Source of the DNA: Solirubrobacteraceae bacterium
Lineage (GTDB): Bacteria; Actinomycetota; Thermoleophilia; Solirubrobacterales; Solirubrobacteraceae
Direction of reading: 5' to 3'
Length of the DNA: 7,230 nucleotides
NCBI GenBank assembly: GCA_025928415.1
Contig: JAICJK010000116.1
Coordinates: 1 to 7,230 of the forward strand
The notes below the pieces were generated by a model. The model searched no databases and was not told the origin of the DNA. It was given only the letters and a program-made list of their open reading frames with translations. The position numbers and the translations under genes are program-made. Positions 1 through 6,636 of the stretch are shown in pieces; position 1 is the first letter of the stretch, and each line of letters starts with the position of its first letter.

Positions 1-168
1 CGCGCCACGGGCGGCTTCGAGGCCCAGGCCCAGGTCCTGCAGCTCGCGGCGCAGGGCTACGCCGTCGTCGCGGGCGAGGGGCCCGCCGCCCGCGCGGCCG
101 TCGCGCAGGCCCGCGCCGCCGGGGCGTTCCCGGCGACGCGCTTCGTGGCCGTCAGCCCTGGACCGTGA
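1..168 (+). CDS. C-terminal end of an unrecognised protein (partial)
   Basis: An open frame enters from the left edge and ends at TGA 166-168, giving 55 residues (begins [11 protein letters not shown], ends FVAVSPGP). Almost every third base is G or C, as in the neighbouring genes, so I take it as real coding sequence whose 5' part lies outside the window. The tail is Ala/Gln-rich and soluble, with no membrane segment. The stretch from [12 protein letters not shown] to FPATRFVAV loosely resembles the second half of a SPOR (peptidoglycan-binding) repeat, with a beta strand, an Ala-rich helix and a beta strand, but the similarity is too weak to name it. Its last 17 bases overlap the 3' end of the convergent cyclophilin gene. 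Product unknown. Confidence 0.65.
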   Translation, partial: RATGGFEAQAQVLQLAAQGYAVVAGEGPAARAAVAQARAAGAFPATRFVAVSPGP

Positions 169-610
169 CGGTCTCGATGGCTGCGGGCTCGGTGGGCTTG
201 TCGCGCCCGTCGGTCGGCAGCGCCTCGAGCGCGTCGACCACGTCCATGCCCTCGGTGACCTCGCCGAACACGGTGTGCTTGCCGTCGAGCCAGGGCGCGG
301 CGTCCGTGGTGACGATGAAGAACTGCGAGCCGTTCGTGTCGGGGCCGGCGTTGGCCATCGCCAGCGCGCCGCGGACCACCTTGTGGTCGTTGAACTCGTC
401 CTCGAACGTGTAGCCCGGGCCGCCGGTGCCGGTGCCGAGCGGGCAGCCGCCCTGGATCATGAAGTCCTTGATGATCCGGTGGAAGCCGAGGCCGTCGTAG
501 AAGCCGTCGCCGGCGAGCTTGGTGAAGTTCTCGACGGTCTTGGGGGCGTCGTCGTCGAAGAGCTCGATGGTGATCGCGCCCTGGGTGGTCTGCATCACGG
601 CCTGGGACAT
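152..610 (-). CDS. Cyclophilin-type peptidyl-prolyl cis-trans isomerase
   Basis: A 152-residue single-domain cyclophilin that catalyses cis-trans isomerisation of Xaa-Pro bonds during protein folding. It has no signal peptide or membrane segment, so it is probably cytoplasmic. The cyclophilin blocks are intact: [13 protein letters not shown] (43-55), a Gly-rich [14 protein letters not shown] turn (59-72), [15 protein letters not shown] (85-99) and [10 protein letters not shown] (107-116). By comparison with human CypA the active-site residues are present: R45, F50, M51, Q53, Q96, F98, W107, L108 and H112. The ATG at 608-610 is preceded by AAGGAG (+ strand 624-629) at 13 nt, a little far but the only good ribosome-binding site near this start. 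The gene lies 52 bp downstream of the zinc-ribbon gene on the same strand, so co-transcription is possible. The family is certain; in vivo clients cannot be inferred. Confidence 0.96.
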   Translation of the reverse strand: MSQAVMQTTQGAITIELFDDDAPKTVENFTKLAGDGFYDGLGFHRIIKDFMIQGGCPLGTGTGGPGYTFEDEFNDHKVVRGALAMANAGPDTNGSQFFIVTTDAAPWLDGKHTVFGEVTEGMDVVDALEALPTDGRDKPTEPAAIETVTVQG

Positions 611-623
611 GTCGGTTTCAGGA

Positions 624-629
624 CTCCTT
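624..629 (-). promoter_or_regulatory. Shine-Dalgarno site of the cyclophilin gene
   Basis: On the minus strand this reads AAGGAG, 13 nt before the cyclophilin ATG. It is the clearest ribosome-binding site in the window. The kinase, helicase and XRE genes have none, which suggests the cyclophilin is translated from a leadered or polycistronic mRNA. Confidence 0.55.
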
Positions 630-662
630 GGTGATCGGGGTGGGTGCGTCGCGCGCCCGGCG

Positions 663-1733
663 TCAGCCGAGCAGCTTCAGCTCGGAGATGCGGACCGTGT
701 GCCCGGCCGACGGAGGCACGGTGAACCACAGCAGGACGCGGCGCACGCGCGCGCCCGAGTCGGCGGAGGCGGCGCCCGGCGTGGCGACCTTGATCTGCTC
801 CTTGCCGTCGCGGGGCTCGTTGCCCGCCTTGCTGTCGCCGTCGACGTCCTTGCGCGCGGCGAGGTGCGTCCACCGCGTGTCGAGGATGTCGGTCGGGACG
901 GCGGAGCCGTCGGCGCCGTAGACCTCGATGGTGCCGCCCGGCGTGCTGGTCGCCAGCTCCACGGCCCGGACGCGCTTGACCGCGCCGAGGTCGACGAGCA
1001 GGCCGACCTGCTGGTCCTGGCCGTCGTCGGCCGTGGTCACGAAGAACGACGTCGCGGGCTTGCCGTCGATGGCGCGGGCGGGGTCGCCCTGCGCCGTGGC
1101 GCGGGTGTACGGGTCGTACAGCGCCGCCCCGCCGTCGGGGATCTTCAGCGCGACCAGCGGCGCCGGGGCCGGGGTGGTGGTCGTGGTGCTCGGCGTCGTG
1201 GTGGTCGTGCTCGGCGTCGTCGTGGTCCCGCCGGAAGGGCTGACGAGGCCTGGGGTGGCCGCGCTCGGCGCGGGCGCGGACGGCAGCGGGTCGATCGGCG
1301 CGGGCGGGGTGGCGCCGGCCCCGGGCAGCGTCGTGGTCGAGGTGCCCTTGGGCAGCTTGGGCGCCGGCGCGGGGGCCGGCGTGTCCGGGATCACCGGCGG
1401 CGCCTGGGCCACCGGCGACGCGTCGGCCGGCGTCGTCGTGCCCGCCTGGCGGTTGGCGTCCGTGGACAGCGCGGCGTAGCTCGCGGCGACCGCGCCGCCG
1501 ACGAGCAGCAGCGTCAGGGTGGCGACGGCCACCGCCGCGCGCATCCCGGGCCGCCGGCCGAGGCGGCCGGGGGCCGCCGTCCCGCACTCCAGGCACCAGT
1601 CCTGCCCGGCCGCCAGCGCCGCGCCGCAGCGCGAGCAGGCCCGCGACGGCGCCGGGGCGGCGGCGGGAACGTCCGGCGGGGTCCCGCCGGAGCCGGCGGC
1701 GTGGTCGCGTCCTGGAGCGCTCGTGGCCATCAC
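663..1733 (-). CDS. Zinc-ribbon, single-pass membrane protein with C-terminal discoidin-like domain
   Basis: A 356-residue protein with a clear modular plan. An Ala/Pro-rich start is followed by a four-cysteine zinc ribbon (CSRC, C33/C36, and CLEC, C47/C50). Next come a short Arg-rich stretch, one hydrophobic helix (about 66-88), a long Thr/Pro/Ala linker (about 95-195, including two PSTTTTT units) and a C-terminal beta-rich domain (about 196-356). That domain ([40 protein letters not shown], ending [10 protein letters not shown]) looks like the discoidin/F5-8 type C or NADase-type glycan-binding fold. The charge pattern predicts a cytoplasmic zinc ribbon and an exported C-terminal domain, perhaps binding cell-wall glycan; this is inference. 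The start is GTG 1731-1733 or the adjacent ATG 1728-1730. Neither has a convincing ribosome-binding site, so the N-terminus is uncertain by one residue. It lies 94 bp downstream of the helicase gene, across a long inverted repeat. Confidence 0.85.
   Translation of the reverse strand: MMATSAPGRDHAAGSGGTPPDVPAAAPAPSRACSRCGAALAAGQDWCLECGTAAPGRLGRRPGMRAAVAVATLTLLLVGGAVAASYAALSTDANRQAGTTTPADASPVAQAPPVIPDTPAPAPAPKLPKGTSTTTLPGAGATPPAPIDPLPSAPAPSAATPGLVSPSGGTTTTPSTTTTTPSTTTTTPAPAPLVALKIPDGGAALYDPYTRATAQGDPARAIDGKPATSFFVTTADDGQDQQVGLLVDLGAVKRVRAVELATSTPGGTIEVYGADGSAVPTDILDTRWTHLAARKDVDGDSKAGNEPRDGKEQIKVATPGAASADSGARVRRVLLWFTVPPSAGHTVRISELKLLG
1173..1214 (-). repeat. Two 21-bp tandem units encoding PSTTTTT
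   Basis: Two consecutive in-frame 21-bp units in the stalk of the zinc-ribbon membrane protein each encode PSTTTTT (residues 174-180 and 181-187). The DNA copies differ at a few positions. Such Thr/Pro stretches form extended extracellular linkers, and copy number could vary between strains by slippage. Confidence 0.7.
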
Positions 1734-1753
1734 GCGGAGGGTCGCAGATCCCG

Positions 1754-1831
1754 CTCAGAACCGCTTTCAGAATCAGGCGCCACCGCGAGACGGTGACGTC
1801 ACGGTCGCGCCTTTCTGAAAGCGGTTCTCAG
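1754..1831 (-). terminator. Long imperfect inverted repeat between helicase and zinc-ribbon genes
   Basis: A 16-bp arm AGAACCGCTTTCAGAA (1757-1772) has its exact reverse complement at 1813-1828. The stem continues inward with 1775-1780/1807-1812 after a 2-nt TC bulge, and 1782-1785/1802-1805 after one mismatch. It continues outward with 1754-1755/1830-1831. In all about 28 base pairs surround a 16-nt loop. The inner arm overlaps the helicase stop codon (1828-1830), and the far arm ends about 20 nt before the zinc-ribbon start. Position suggests a helicase terminator or a processing/attenuation hairpin. There is no U-tract, so intrinsic termination would be atypical. It could also be a REP-like repeat or a regulator site. 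The arms are visibly less GC-rich than their surroundings. Confidence 0.6.
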
Positions 1832-3249
1832 GCCCGGGCGAGCTCGATCCGCAGCGGCAGGCCGCGCACCTCGGTCCCGTCGACCTCGGCGAGCACGCGG
1901 TCGACCTCGCTGGCCGGCACCGACAGCAGGCTGAAGCGCTGCAGGACGCGCACGTCGCGCACCGCCTCGCCCTCCAGCCCCGACGCCCGGGTGACCGCGG
2001 CGACGAGGTCGGCGACCTCGACGCCCTCGGCCTGCCCGGCGCCCGCCAGCAGCCGCCGGTAGGGCTCGTCGCCGTTGCGCGTGAGCTGCGGCTTGGAGTG
2101 CCGCTTGGGCTTCTCCGCGACGGGAGCCGGCGCGGTGGTGGCGCCCGGCGCCCACGGCGCGACCTTCGTCCCGATGTGCTGCTCGATGGCCTCGAGCTCC
2201 TTGGTCTGGCGCGGCTCGACGAAGGTGATCGCGCGGCCCGAGCGGCCGACGCGGCCCGTGCGGCCGATGCGGTGCACGTAGACGTCGGGGGAGACCGGGA
2301 CGTCGTAGTTGACGACGTGGGTCACCGTCGAGATGTCCAGCCCGCGGGCGGCCACGTCCGTGGCGACGAGGATCGGCACGCGGCCGGCCTTGAAGGCGAG
2401 CATGACGCCGTCGCGCGAGCCCTGGGACATGTCCCCGTGCAGCGCCTTGACGTTCATCCCCTTGTCGCGGAGCTTGCGGTACAGGCGGTCGGTCCCGATC
2501 TTCGTGCGGGCGAAGACGATGCACTGGTCCGGGCGCTCCTCGCGCAGGACCTCGGTGAGCTTGTCCGGCTTGTCCGCGCTCTTGACGTCGAGCTGGAACT
2601 GCTCGACGGAGTCGACGGTCAGCGTCGCCGCCTTCACCTGCACGAGCACCGGGTCGTAGAGGTAGGCGTCCGCGAGCTTGCGGATCGGGGGCGGCATCGT
2701 CGCGCTGAACAGCGAGGTCTGCCGGGAGTTGGGGGTCAGCGAGAGGATGCGCTCGACGTCCTCCAGGAAGCCGAGGTCGAGCATCTCGTCGGCCTCGTCG
2801 AGGACGACGAAGCGGCAGTCGTGCAGCACGAGCGAATGGCGCGAGATGAGGTCGAGCACGCGCCCGACCGTCCCGACCACGATGTGGCCGCCGGCCTTGA
2901 GCTGCGCCTGCTGGGAGCGGATCGGCGCGCCGCCGAAGACGGCCACGACGTCGACGCCCTTGTGGTTGGCGTAGGAGCGCAGGGCCTGGGTCACCTGGAT
3001 GCACAGCTCGCGCGTCGGGGTGAGGACGAGCGCCTGCACCTCGTGCAGCGCGGGGTCGACGTACTCGACCATCGGCAGGCCGAAGGCGGCGGTCTTGCCG
3101 GAGCCCGTCTGGGCCTGGCCGATGACGTCGCGGCCCTCGAGCATCGGCGGGATGGCCTGCTCCTGAATCGGGCTGGGCTGCTCGTAGCCGACGTCCTGGA
3201 CGGCCTGAAGGGTTGCCTCTGAGAGCCCGAGGCCGGCGAAGGTGTTCAC
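1828..3249 (-). CDS. DEAD-box ATP-dependent RNA helicase with DbpA-type RNA-binding domain
   Basis: A 473-residue DEAD-box helicase that unwinds or remodels RNA using ATP, for example in ribosome assembly, cold adaptation or mRNA decay. Motifs appear in order: Q motif (F4 to Q29), motif I AQTGSGKT (46-53), PTREL (78-82), motif II DEAD (151-154), SAT (182-184), IVFARTK (244-250), ATDVAARGLD (296-305) and HRIGRTGR (326-333). After a basic linker, residues 395-471 match the DbpA RNA-binding domain (VADLVAAVTRASGLEG, then FSLLSVP), which places it with the DeaD/CsdA/DbpA group. Motif Ib reads TVGR instead of the usual TPGR. I chose GTG 3247-3249 because the family normally starts just before the Q motif and a TAGAGT box lies 8 nt upstream. 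The frame opens upstream to ATG 3336, but those extra 29 Arg-rich residues look untranslated and would overlap the kinase gene. deaD is the likeliest name, but the paralogue is not certain. Confidence 0.95.
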   Translation of the reverse strand: MNTFAGLGLSEATLQAVQDVGYEQPSPIQEQAIPPMLEGRDVIGQAQTGSGKTAAFGLPMVEYVDPALHEVQALVLTPTRELCIQVTQALRSYANHKGVDVVAVFGGAPIRSQQAQLKAGGHIVVGTVGRVLDLISRHSLVLHDCRFVVLDEADEMLDLGFLEDVERILSLTPNSRQTSLFSATMPPPIRKLADAYLYDPVLVQVKAATLTVDSVEQFQLDVKSADKPDKLTEVLREERPDQCIVFARTKIGTDRLYRKLRDKGMNVKALHGDMSQGSRDGVMLAFKAGRVPILVATDVAARGLDISTVTHVVNYDVPVSPDVYVHRIGRTGRVGRSGRAITFVEPRQTKELEAIEQHIGTKVAPWAPGATTAPAPVAEKPKRHSKPQLTRNGDEPYRRLLAGAGQAEGVEVADLVAAVTRASGLEGEAVRDVRVLQRFSLLSVPASEVDRVLAEVDGTEVRGLPLRIELARA

Positions 3250-3257
3250 GCCCGGGG

Positions 3258-3263
3258 ACTCTA
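3258..3263 (-). promoter_or_regulatory. Candidate -10 box of the helicase gene (leaderless)
   Basis: The minus strand reads TAGAGT, a TANNNT-type -10 box, 8 nt before the GTG start. This places transcription initiation at or within a few bases of the start codon. No Shine-Dalgarno sequence precedes the GTG and no good -35 box is visible. Leaderless initiation is common in actinobacteria; assigning it here is inference. Confidence 0.4.
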
Positions 3264-3294
3264 GAGCCCGTCGGCGAAAACGTCGTTGGACCGA

Positions 3295-3300
3295 TAACCT
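3295..3300 (+). promoter_or_regulatory. Candidate -10 box of the PfkB kinase gene (leaderless)
   Basis: TAACCT matches TANNNT and ends 10 nt before the kinase ATG, so the mRNA leader would be at most a few bases. There is no Shine-Dalgarno sequence in the GC-rich stretch before the ATG. It faces the helicase box within the same 61-bp divergent region (3250-3310). Confidence 0.4.
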
Positions 3301-3310
3301 GCCGCGCCTC

Positions 3311-4243
3311 ATGAGCCTCACCGTGGTCGGATCCATCGCCTACGACGCCGTGCGGACGCCCTTCGGCCAGCGCGAGCGGATGCTCGGCGGCGCGGCCACG
3401 CACTTCGCGCTCGCGGCGTCGTTCTTCGACGCCGTGCGCCCCGTCGGCCCGGTCGGCGACGACTTCGACGAGGCCTCGTGGGCCGCGCTGCGCACGCGCG
3501 GCACCGTCACCGACGACGTCGAGCACGTGGCCGGCGGCAAGACGTTCTTCTGGTCCGGCGTCTACGCCGACAACCTCAACTCGCGCGAGACGCTCATCAC
3601 GGACCTCAACGTGTTCGAGACCTTCGCGCCGAAGCTGTCGCCCGCGTCGCAGGACTGCGACGTCCTGTTCCTCGCCAACATCCAGCCCGACCTGCAGTAC
3701 GCGGTCCGCAAGCAGTGCGGCCGCGCGCGCTTCGTCGCGATGGACTCGATGGACCTGTGGATCAACATCGCGCGCGACTCGCTGGAGCGGACGATCCGCG
3801 AGGTGGACTGCCTGATCCTCAACGACGAGGAGCTCGAGATGCTGACCGGCGCGCCCAACAGCGTGCTGGCCGCCAAGGAGCTGCTCGGGTGGGGCCTGAC
3901 GGCGGTGGTCGCCAAGCAGGGCAAGTACGGGGCGGGCCTGTTCACGCGCGAGGGCTACTTCGCGCTGCCCGCCTTCCCGCTCGAGGAGGTCAAGGACCCC
4001 ACGGGCGCCGGTGACACGTTCGCCGGCGGCTTCGTCGGCTACGTCGCCGCCGCGGGGGGCGAGGCCGACCACGCGACGCTGAAGCAGGCCATGGTCTACG
4101 GGACCGTGCTGGCCTCGTTCAACGTCGAGGAGTTCGGCACCGAGCGCGTGCTGCGCCTGACGCCCGACGAGATCACCGAGCGCGTGACGGACCTCGAGGC
4201 CATGGTGAGCATCGAGGACCGTCCCGTCGCGTTGCGCGGCTGA
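3311..4243 (+). CDS. PfkB/ribokinase-family carbohydrate kinase
   Basis: A 310-residue cytoplasmic kinase of the PfkB family, whose members phosphorylate a hydroxymethyl group on sugars or nucleosides using ATP. The N-terminus MSLTVVGSIAYDAV forms the first Rossmann strand, GGAATHFA (26-33) is the substrate-side glycine motif, NDEE (171-174) fits the family NxxE Mg/phosphate motif, and DPTGAGDTFAGG (229-240) is the C-terminal signature with catalytic base D235 and the anion-hole GAGD. Length is typical. The start is ATG 3311-3313; the frame opens upstream to 3242, but that would add an Arg-rich, unconserved extension overlapping the helicase start. The substrate cannot be read from the sequence, and neither neighbour points to a sugar pathway. 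Transcription diverges from the helicase and converges on the MFS gene. Confidence 0.93.
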   Translation: MSLTVVGSIAYDAVRTPFGQRERMLGGAATHFALAASFFDAVRPVGPVGDDFDEASWAALRTRGTVTDDVEHVAGGKTFFWSGVYADNLNSRETLITDLNVFETFAPKLSPASQDCDVLFLANIQPDLQYAVRKQCGRARFVAMDSMDLWINIARDSLERTIREVDCLILNDEELEMLTGAPNSVLAAKELLGWGLTAVVAKQGKYGAGLFTREGYFALPAFPLEEVKDPTGAGDTFAGGFVGYVAAAGGEADHATLKQAMVYGTVLASFNVEEFGTERVLRLTPDEITERVTDLEAMVSIEDRPVALRG

Positions 4244-4249
4244 GGCCCC

Positions 4250-4280
4250 GGCGCGCGGCGCGGCGCCGCCGCACCGCGCC
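4250..4280. terminator. Candidate bidirectional terminator hairpin between kinase and MFS genes
   Basis: The 45-bp gap between the convergent stop codons holds a GC-only hairpin: GGCGCG (4250-4255) pairs with CGCGCC (4275-4280), and CGGCG (4256-4260) pairs with CGCCG (4267-4271) after a 3-nt bulge. There is no T-tract on either side. Its position between convergent genes fits a shared terminator, but chance pairing is common at this GC content. Confidence 0.35.
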
Positions 4281-4288
4281 CGCCGCCG

Positions 4289-5764
4289 CTACGCCGCGAC
4301 CGCTCCCGCGCGCGGGAGCCGCTGCACCAGCGCGACCACGACCGCGCCCAGGGCGACGAGGGCCAGCAGCCCCGCCCGGTAGGCGGGCGGCACCGTGCCC
4401 GCGCCGGGCCCGGCGTGCAGCGCGCCGTAGAACACGACGCCGATGGCGGCGATGCCGACCGCGTTGCCGACCTGCTGCGCGGCGCCCAGCACGCCGGAGG
4501 CCGCCCCGGCGTGCTCGGGCCGCACGCCCGCGAGGACCAGCGTGAGCAGCGGGCCCATGACCAGCCCCATGCCGGCGCCGTCGAGGAACAGCGGGGCCGC
4601 CAGCCACGCCACGCTGCCCCCGGCGCCCACGTGGCCGACCACGAGCCACAGCCCGCCGAGGGCCAGCACGCGCAGCCCGGCGCCGACGGCGAGGACCTGG
4701 CGCCCGAGGCGCTGGATCACGGGGCCGCCCGCGCCGGCGATCGACGAGGTGACCAGGAAGCCCGCGCCCAGGACGCTGAAGAGCAGGCCGCTGTCCAGGG
4801 CGCTGAGCCCGCGGCCGCCCTGCAGGTAGAGCGCGAGCACGAGGAACGTCGAGGCGACCGTCGCGTAGAAGGCGACGACGGTGATCACGGCGGGCGTGAA
4901 GCCCGGCTGCGCCCACAGCACCCGCGGGACGATCGGGCTGCCGCCGCGGGCGGCCAGGCGGCGCTGGGAGCGCGCGAAGGCGGCCACGAGCACGGGGGCG
5001 GCCGCGAACGAGGCCCACGTCCACGCCGGCCAGCCGTGCGCGCGGCCCTCGATCAGGGGCAGCACGACGGCGACCAGCGCCGCGGTCACCAGCGCCGCGC
5101 CGGGCAGGTCCAGCCGGGTCGCACCGGCGGCGCGCGACTCGGGCACGGTGCGCCGCGTGGCGGCCAGCGCGAGCAGGCCGACCGGGACGTTGACCAGGAA
5201 GCAGCTTCGCCAGCCCAGGCCGGCGGGATCGATCGCGATCAGCGCGCCGCCGACCAGCTGCCCGGCGACGGCCGCGATGCCGAGCGTCAGCGCGTAGGCG
5301 GTGAAGGCCCGGACCCGGTCGGCGCCCTCGTAGGCCACGCCGAGGATGGCCAGGACCTGGGGCATCAGCAGCGCCGAGGCGGCGCCCTGGGCGACGCGGG
5401 CGCCGACGAGCGTGCCGGCGTCCGGCGCGATCCCGCAGGCGGCGGAGGTCAGGGTGAACAGCGCCAGGCCCCAGGCGAACATGCGGCGCCGGCCCAGCAG
5501 GTCGCCGAGGCGGCCGCCGGTGATCAGGCCTGCGGCCATCGCCAGGCCGTAGCCCGCGACGACCCACTCGACGGCGCCCGCGCTCGCGTCGAGGTCGTGC
5601 TGCAACGCGGGCATCGCGACGTTGACGATGAAGAAGTCGAGGATGACCATCGCCGTCCCGGCGAGGACGACGGGCAGCGCCGCCCAGCGGCGCAGCGTCT
5701 CGGTGGCCCGCGCCCGGCGGGCGGCCGGCGCGGGGACGGGAGCAGGGATCTCGGTGGTGGACAT
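4289..5764 (-). CDS. MFS drug exporter, DHA2 (EmrB/QacA-like) family
   Basis: A 491-residue inner-membrane proton-coupled exporter with about 14 hydrophobic segments, the DHA2 pattern. Family motifs are clear: LDFFIVNVAMPAL (42-54, motif D1), GGRLGDLLGRRRMF (83-96, motif A in loop 2-3), GARVAQGAASALLMPQ (121-136, motif B with its Arg), a Gly-rich helix 5 around 160-175 (motif C, typical of antiporters) and GWRSCFLVNVPVG (184-196). The N-terminus is a short Pro/Ala/Arg-rich cytoplasmic tail. The start is ATG 5762-5764; no strong ribosome-binding site is visible. It lies 57 bp downstream of an XRE/MmyB regulator on the same strand, which suggests a regulated efflux pair. The family exports cationic dyes, biocides, antibiotics or self-made metabolites; the substrate here is unknown. 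Confidence 0.95.
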   Translation of the reverse strand: MSTTEIPAPVPAPAARRARATETLRRWAALPVVLAGTAMVILDFFIVNVAMPALQHDLDASAGAVEWVVAGYGLAMAAGLITGGRLGDLLGRRRMFAWGLALFTLTSAACGIAPDAGTLVGARVAQGAASALLMPQVLAILGVAYEGADRVRAFTAYALTLGIAAVAGQLVGGALIAIDPAGLGWRSCFLVNVPVGLLALAATRRTVPESRAAGATRLDLPGAALVTAALVAVVLPLIEGRAHGWPAWTWASFAAAPVLVAAFARSQRRLAARGGSPIVPRVLWAQPGFTPAVITVVAFYATVASTFLVLALYLQGGRGLSALDSGLLFSVLGAGFLVTSSIAGAGGPVIQRLGRQVLAVGAGLRVLALGGLWLVVGHVGAGGSVAWLAAPLFLDGAGMGLVMGPLLTLVLAGVRPEHAGAASGVLGAAQQVGNAVGIAAIGVVFYGALHAGPGAGTVPPAYRAGLLALVALGAVVVALVQRLPRAGAVAA

Positions 5765-5793
5765 GCCGCCGACGGTGCCAGCGGCCCGGCGGC

Positions 5794-5803
5794 GAATCGA
5801 TTC
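5794..5803. promoter_or_regulatory. Perfect palindrome GAATCGATTC upstream of the MFS gene
   Basis: A 10-bp perfect palindrome of low GC content sits in the 57-bp gap between the XRE regulator stop and the MFS start, about 29 nt before the MFS ATG. An AT-containing dyad in this very GC-rich DNA is a reasonable candidate operator or promoter element for the exporter. No clear -10/-35 pair is seen beside it. Confidence 0.35.
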
Positions 5804-5821
5804 CCTCGCAGGTAACGAAGG

Positions 5822-6622
5822 TCAGCCGGCGGCGGCGACGTGGGTGCGCATGACCTCGGCCGTCCGGGCGTCGGTCGGGAAGAACGACTCGATCGACAGC
5901 TCGGCGACCGTGATGTCCACGGCCGTCCCGAAGGTGGAGATCGTGCTCAGGAAGCCGAGCTCGCCGTCCGGGGTGCGCAGCCGCAGCGGCACCGCGATCT
6001 CGTCGCCGGGCCGGGCCTCCGGGGGGTCCGGGCCGGGATAGGCGGACAGCTCGCCGAGCAGGGTGCTCAGCGCCGGATCCCCGCTGAGCGCGGCGTGGCG
6101 GCCGAGCCGTTCCAGGATGTGCGCGCGCCACTCCCCGAGGTTGGCGGTCCGGGCCGCCATCCCGTCCGGGTGCAGCGCGATCCGCAGGACGTTGACCGGC
6201 GGCTCGAGCAGCTCGGGCGCCACGCCGTCCAGCAGGACGCCGAGGCCGCGGTTGGCGGCGATGAGCTCCCACTGGCGGTCGACGACCAGCGCCGGGTGCG
6301 GCTCGTGGCCGGCCAGCACGCGGTCGATCGCCTCGCGCACCGGCGTCATCTCGGGGGCGTCGAGCGGGCGCTCGGCGTACGCCGGCGCGTAGCCCGCCGC
6401 GAGCAGCAGCGCGTTGCGCTCGCGCAGCGGGACGTCGAGCTGGCCGGCGAGGTGCAGGACCATCTCGGCGCTCGGCCGGGAGCGCCCCGTCTCCACGAAG
6501 CTCAGATGCCGCGCCGAGACGCCGGCCTCCAGCGCGAGGTCGAGCTGGCTCAGGCGGCGCCGCCGGCGCCACGAGCGCAGCAGCGGGCCCACGCGGATGC
6601 CGGGGGCGGCGAGCTCCGTCAT
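5822..6622 (-). CDS. XRE-family transcriptional regulator with MmyB-like ligand-binding domain
   Basis: A 266-residue DNA-binding regulator. Residues about 11-65 form an XRE helix-turn-helix (LLRSWRRRRRLSQLDLALEA, then GVSARHLSFVETGRSRPS, where the second helix-turn-helix segment recognises DNA). Residues about 92-256 match the MmyB-like ligand-binding domain: LVVDRQWELIAANRG (112-126), NVLRIALHPDG (144-154), and the characteristic end ELGFLSTISTFGTAVDITVAELSIESFFPTDA. This PAS-like domain is thought to bind a small hydrophobic ligand in the family; the ligand here is unknown. The start ATG 6620-6622 has no Shine-Dalgarno sequence, but TAGCCT lies 8 nt upstream, fitting a leaderless mRNA. The gene sits just upstream of the MFS exporter and probably controls it and itself. 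Palindromes in its promoter are plausible autoregulatory sites. Confidence 0.94.
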   Translation of the reverse strand: MTELAAPGIRVGPLLRSWRRRRRLSQLDLALEAGVSARHLSFVETGRSRPSAEMVLHLAGQLDVPLRERNALLLAAGYAPAYAERPLDAPEMTPVREAIDRVLAGHEPHPALVVDRQWELIAANRGLGVLLDGVAPELLEPPVNVLRIALHPDGMAARTANLGEWRAHILERLGRHAALSGDPALSTLLGELSAYPGPDPPEARPGDEIAVPLRLRTPDGELGFLSTISTFGTAVDITVAELSIESFFPTDARTAEVMRTHVAAAG

Positions 6623-6630
6623 GACGGCCG

Positions 6631-6636
6631 AGGCTA
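6631..6636 (-). promoter_or_regulatory. Candidate -10 box of the XRE regulator gene (leaderless)
   Basis: The minus strand reads TAGCCT (TANNNT) 8 nt before the ATG, the same spacing as at the helicase gene. It overlaps the edge of the palindrome at 6635-6662. No recognisable -35 box is present. Confidence 0.4.

Noticed and set aside
1173..1214. Possible CRISPR or regulatory tandem repeat
   Set aside because: It has only two adjacent 21-bp units without spacers, in frame, encoding a Thr/Pro stalk.
519..1796. A 425-codon open frame on the + strand opposite the cyclophilin and zinc-ribbon genes
   Set aside because: Its product is a low-complexity Arg/Gly/Ala chain with no motif, antisense to genes with recognisable domains. 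Such frames stay open because GC-rich DNA has few stop codons.
1793..1802. GTGACGTCAC as a CRE-like transcription factor site
   Set aside because: That motif belongs to eukaryotic bZIP factors. Here it lies in the loop region of the larger inverted repeat and has no known bacterial counterpart I can name.
3250..3336. N-terminal extension of the helicase to the ATG at 3336
   Set aside because: The extra 29 residues are Arg-rich and unlike the family, they would overlap the kinase start, and the promoter-like TAGAGT box would lie inside the gene.
1799..4072. A 757-codon minus-strand frame across the helicase and kinase genes
   Set aside because: It covers both genes in other frames, yields Arg/Ala/Gly-rich sequence without domains, and crosses the divergent promoter.
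4415..5815. A 466-codon + strand frame opposite the MFS gene
   Set aside because: The Gly/Arg/Asp/His-rich product has no motif, and the opposite strand encodes a clear 14-helix transporter.
4173..6572. A 799-codon minus-strand frame across the MFS and XRE genes
   Set aside because: It is a shadow of two well-supported genes in another frame, with Arg/Pro-rich sequence and no family features.
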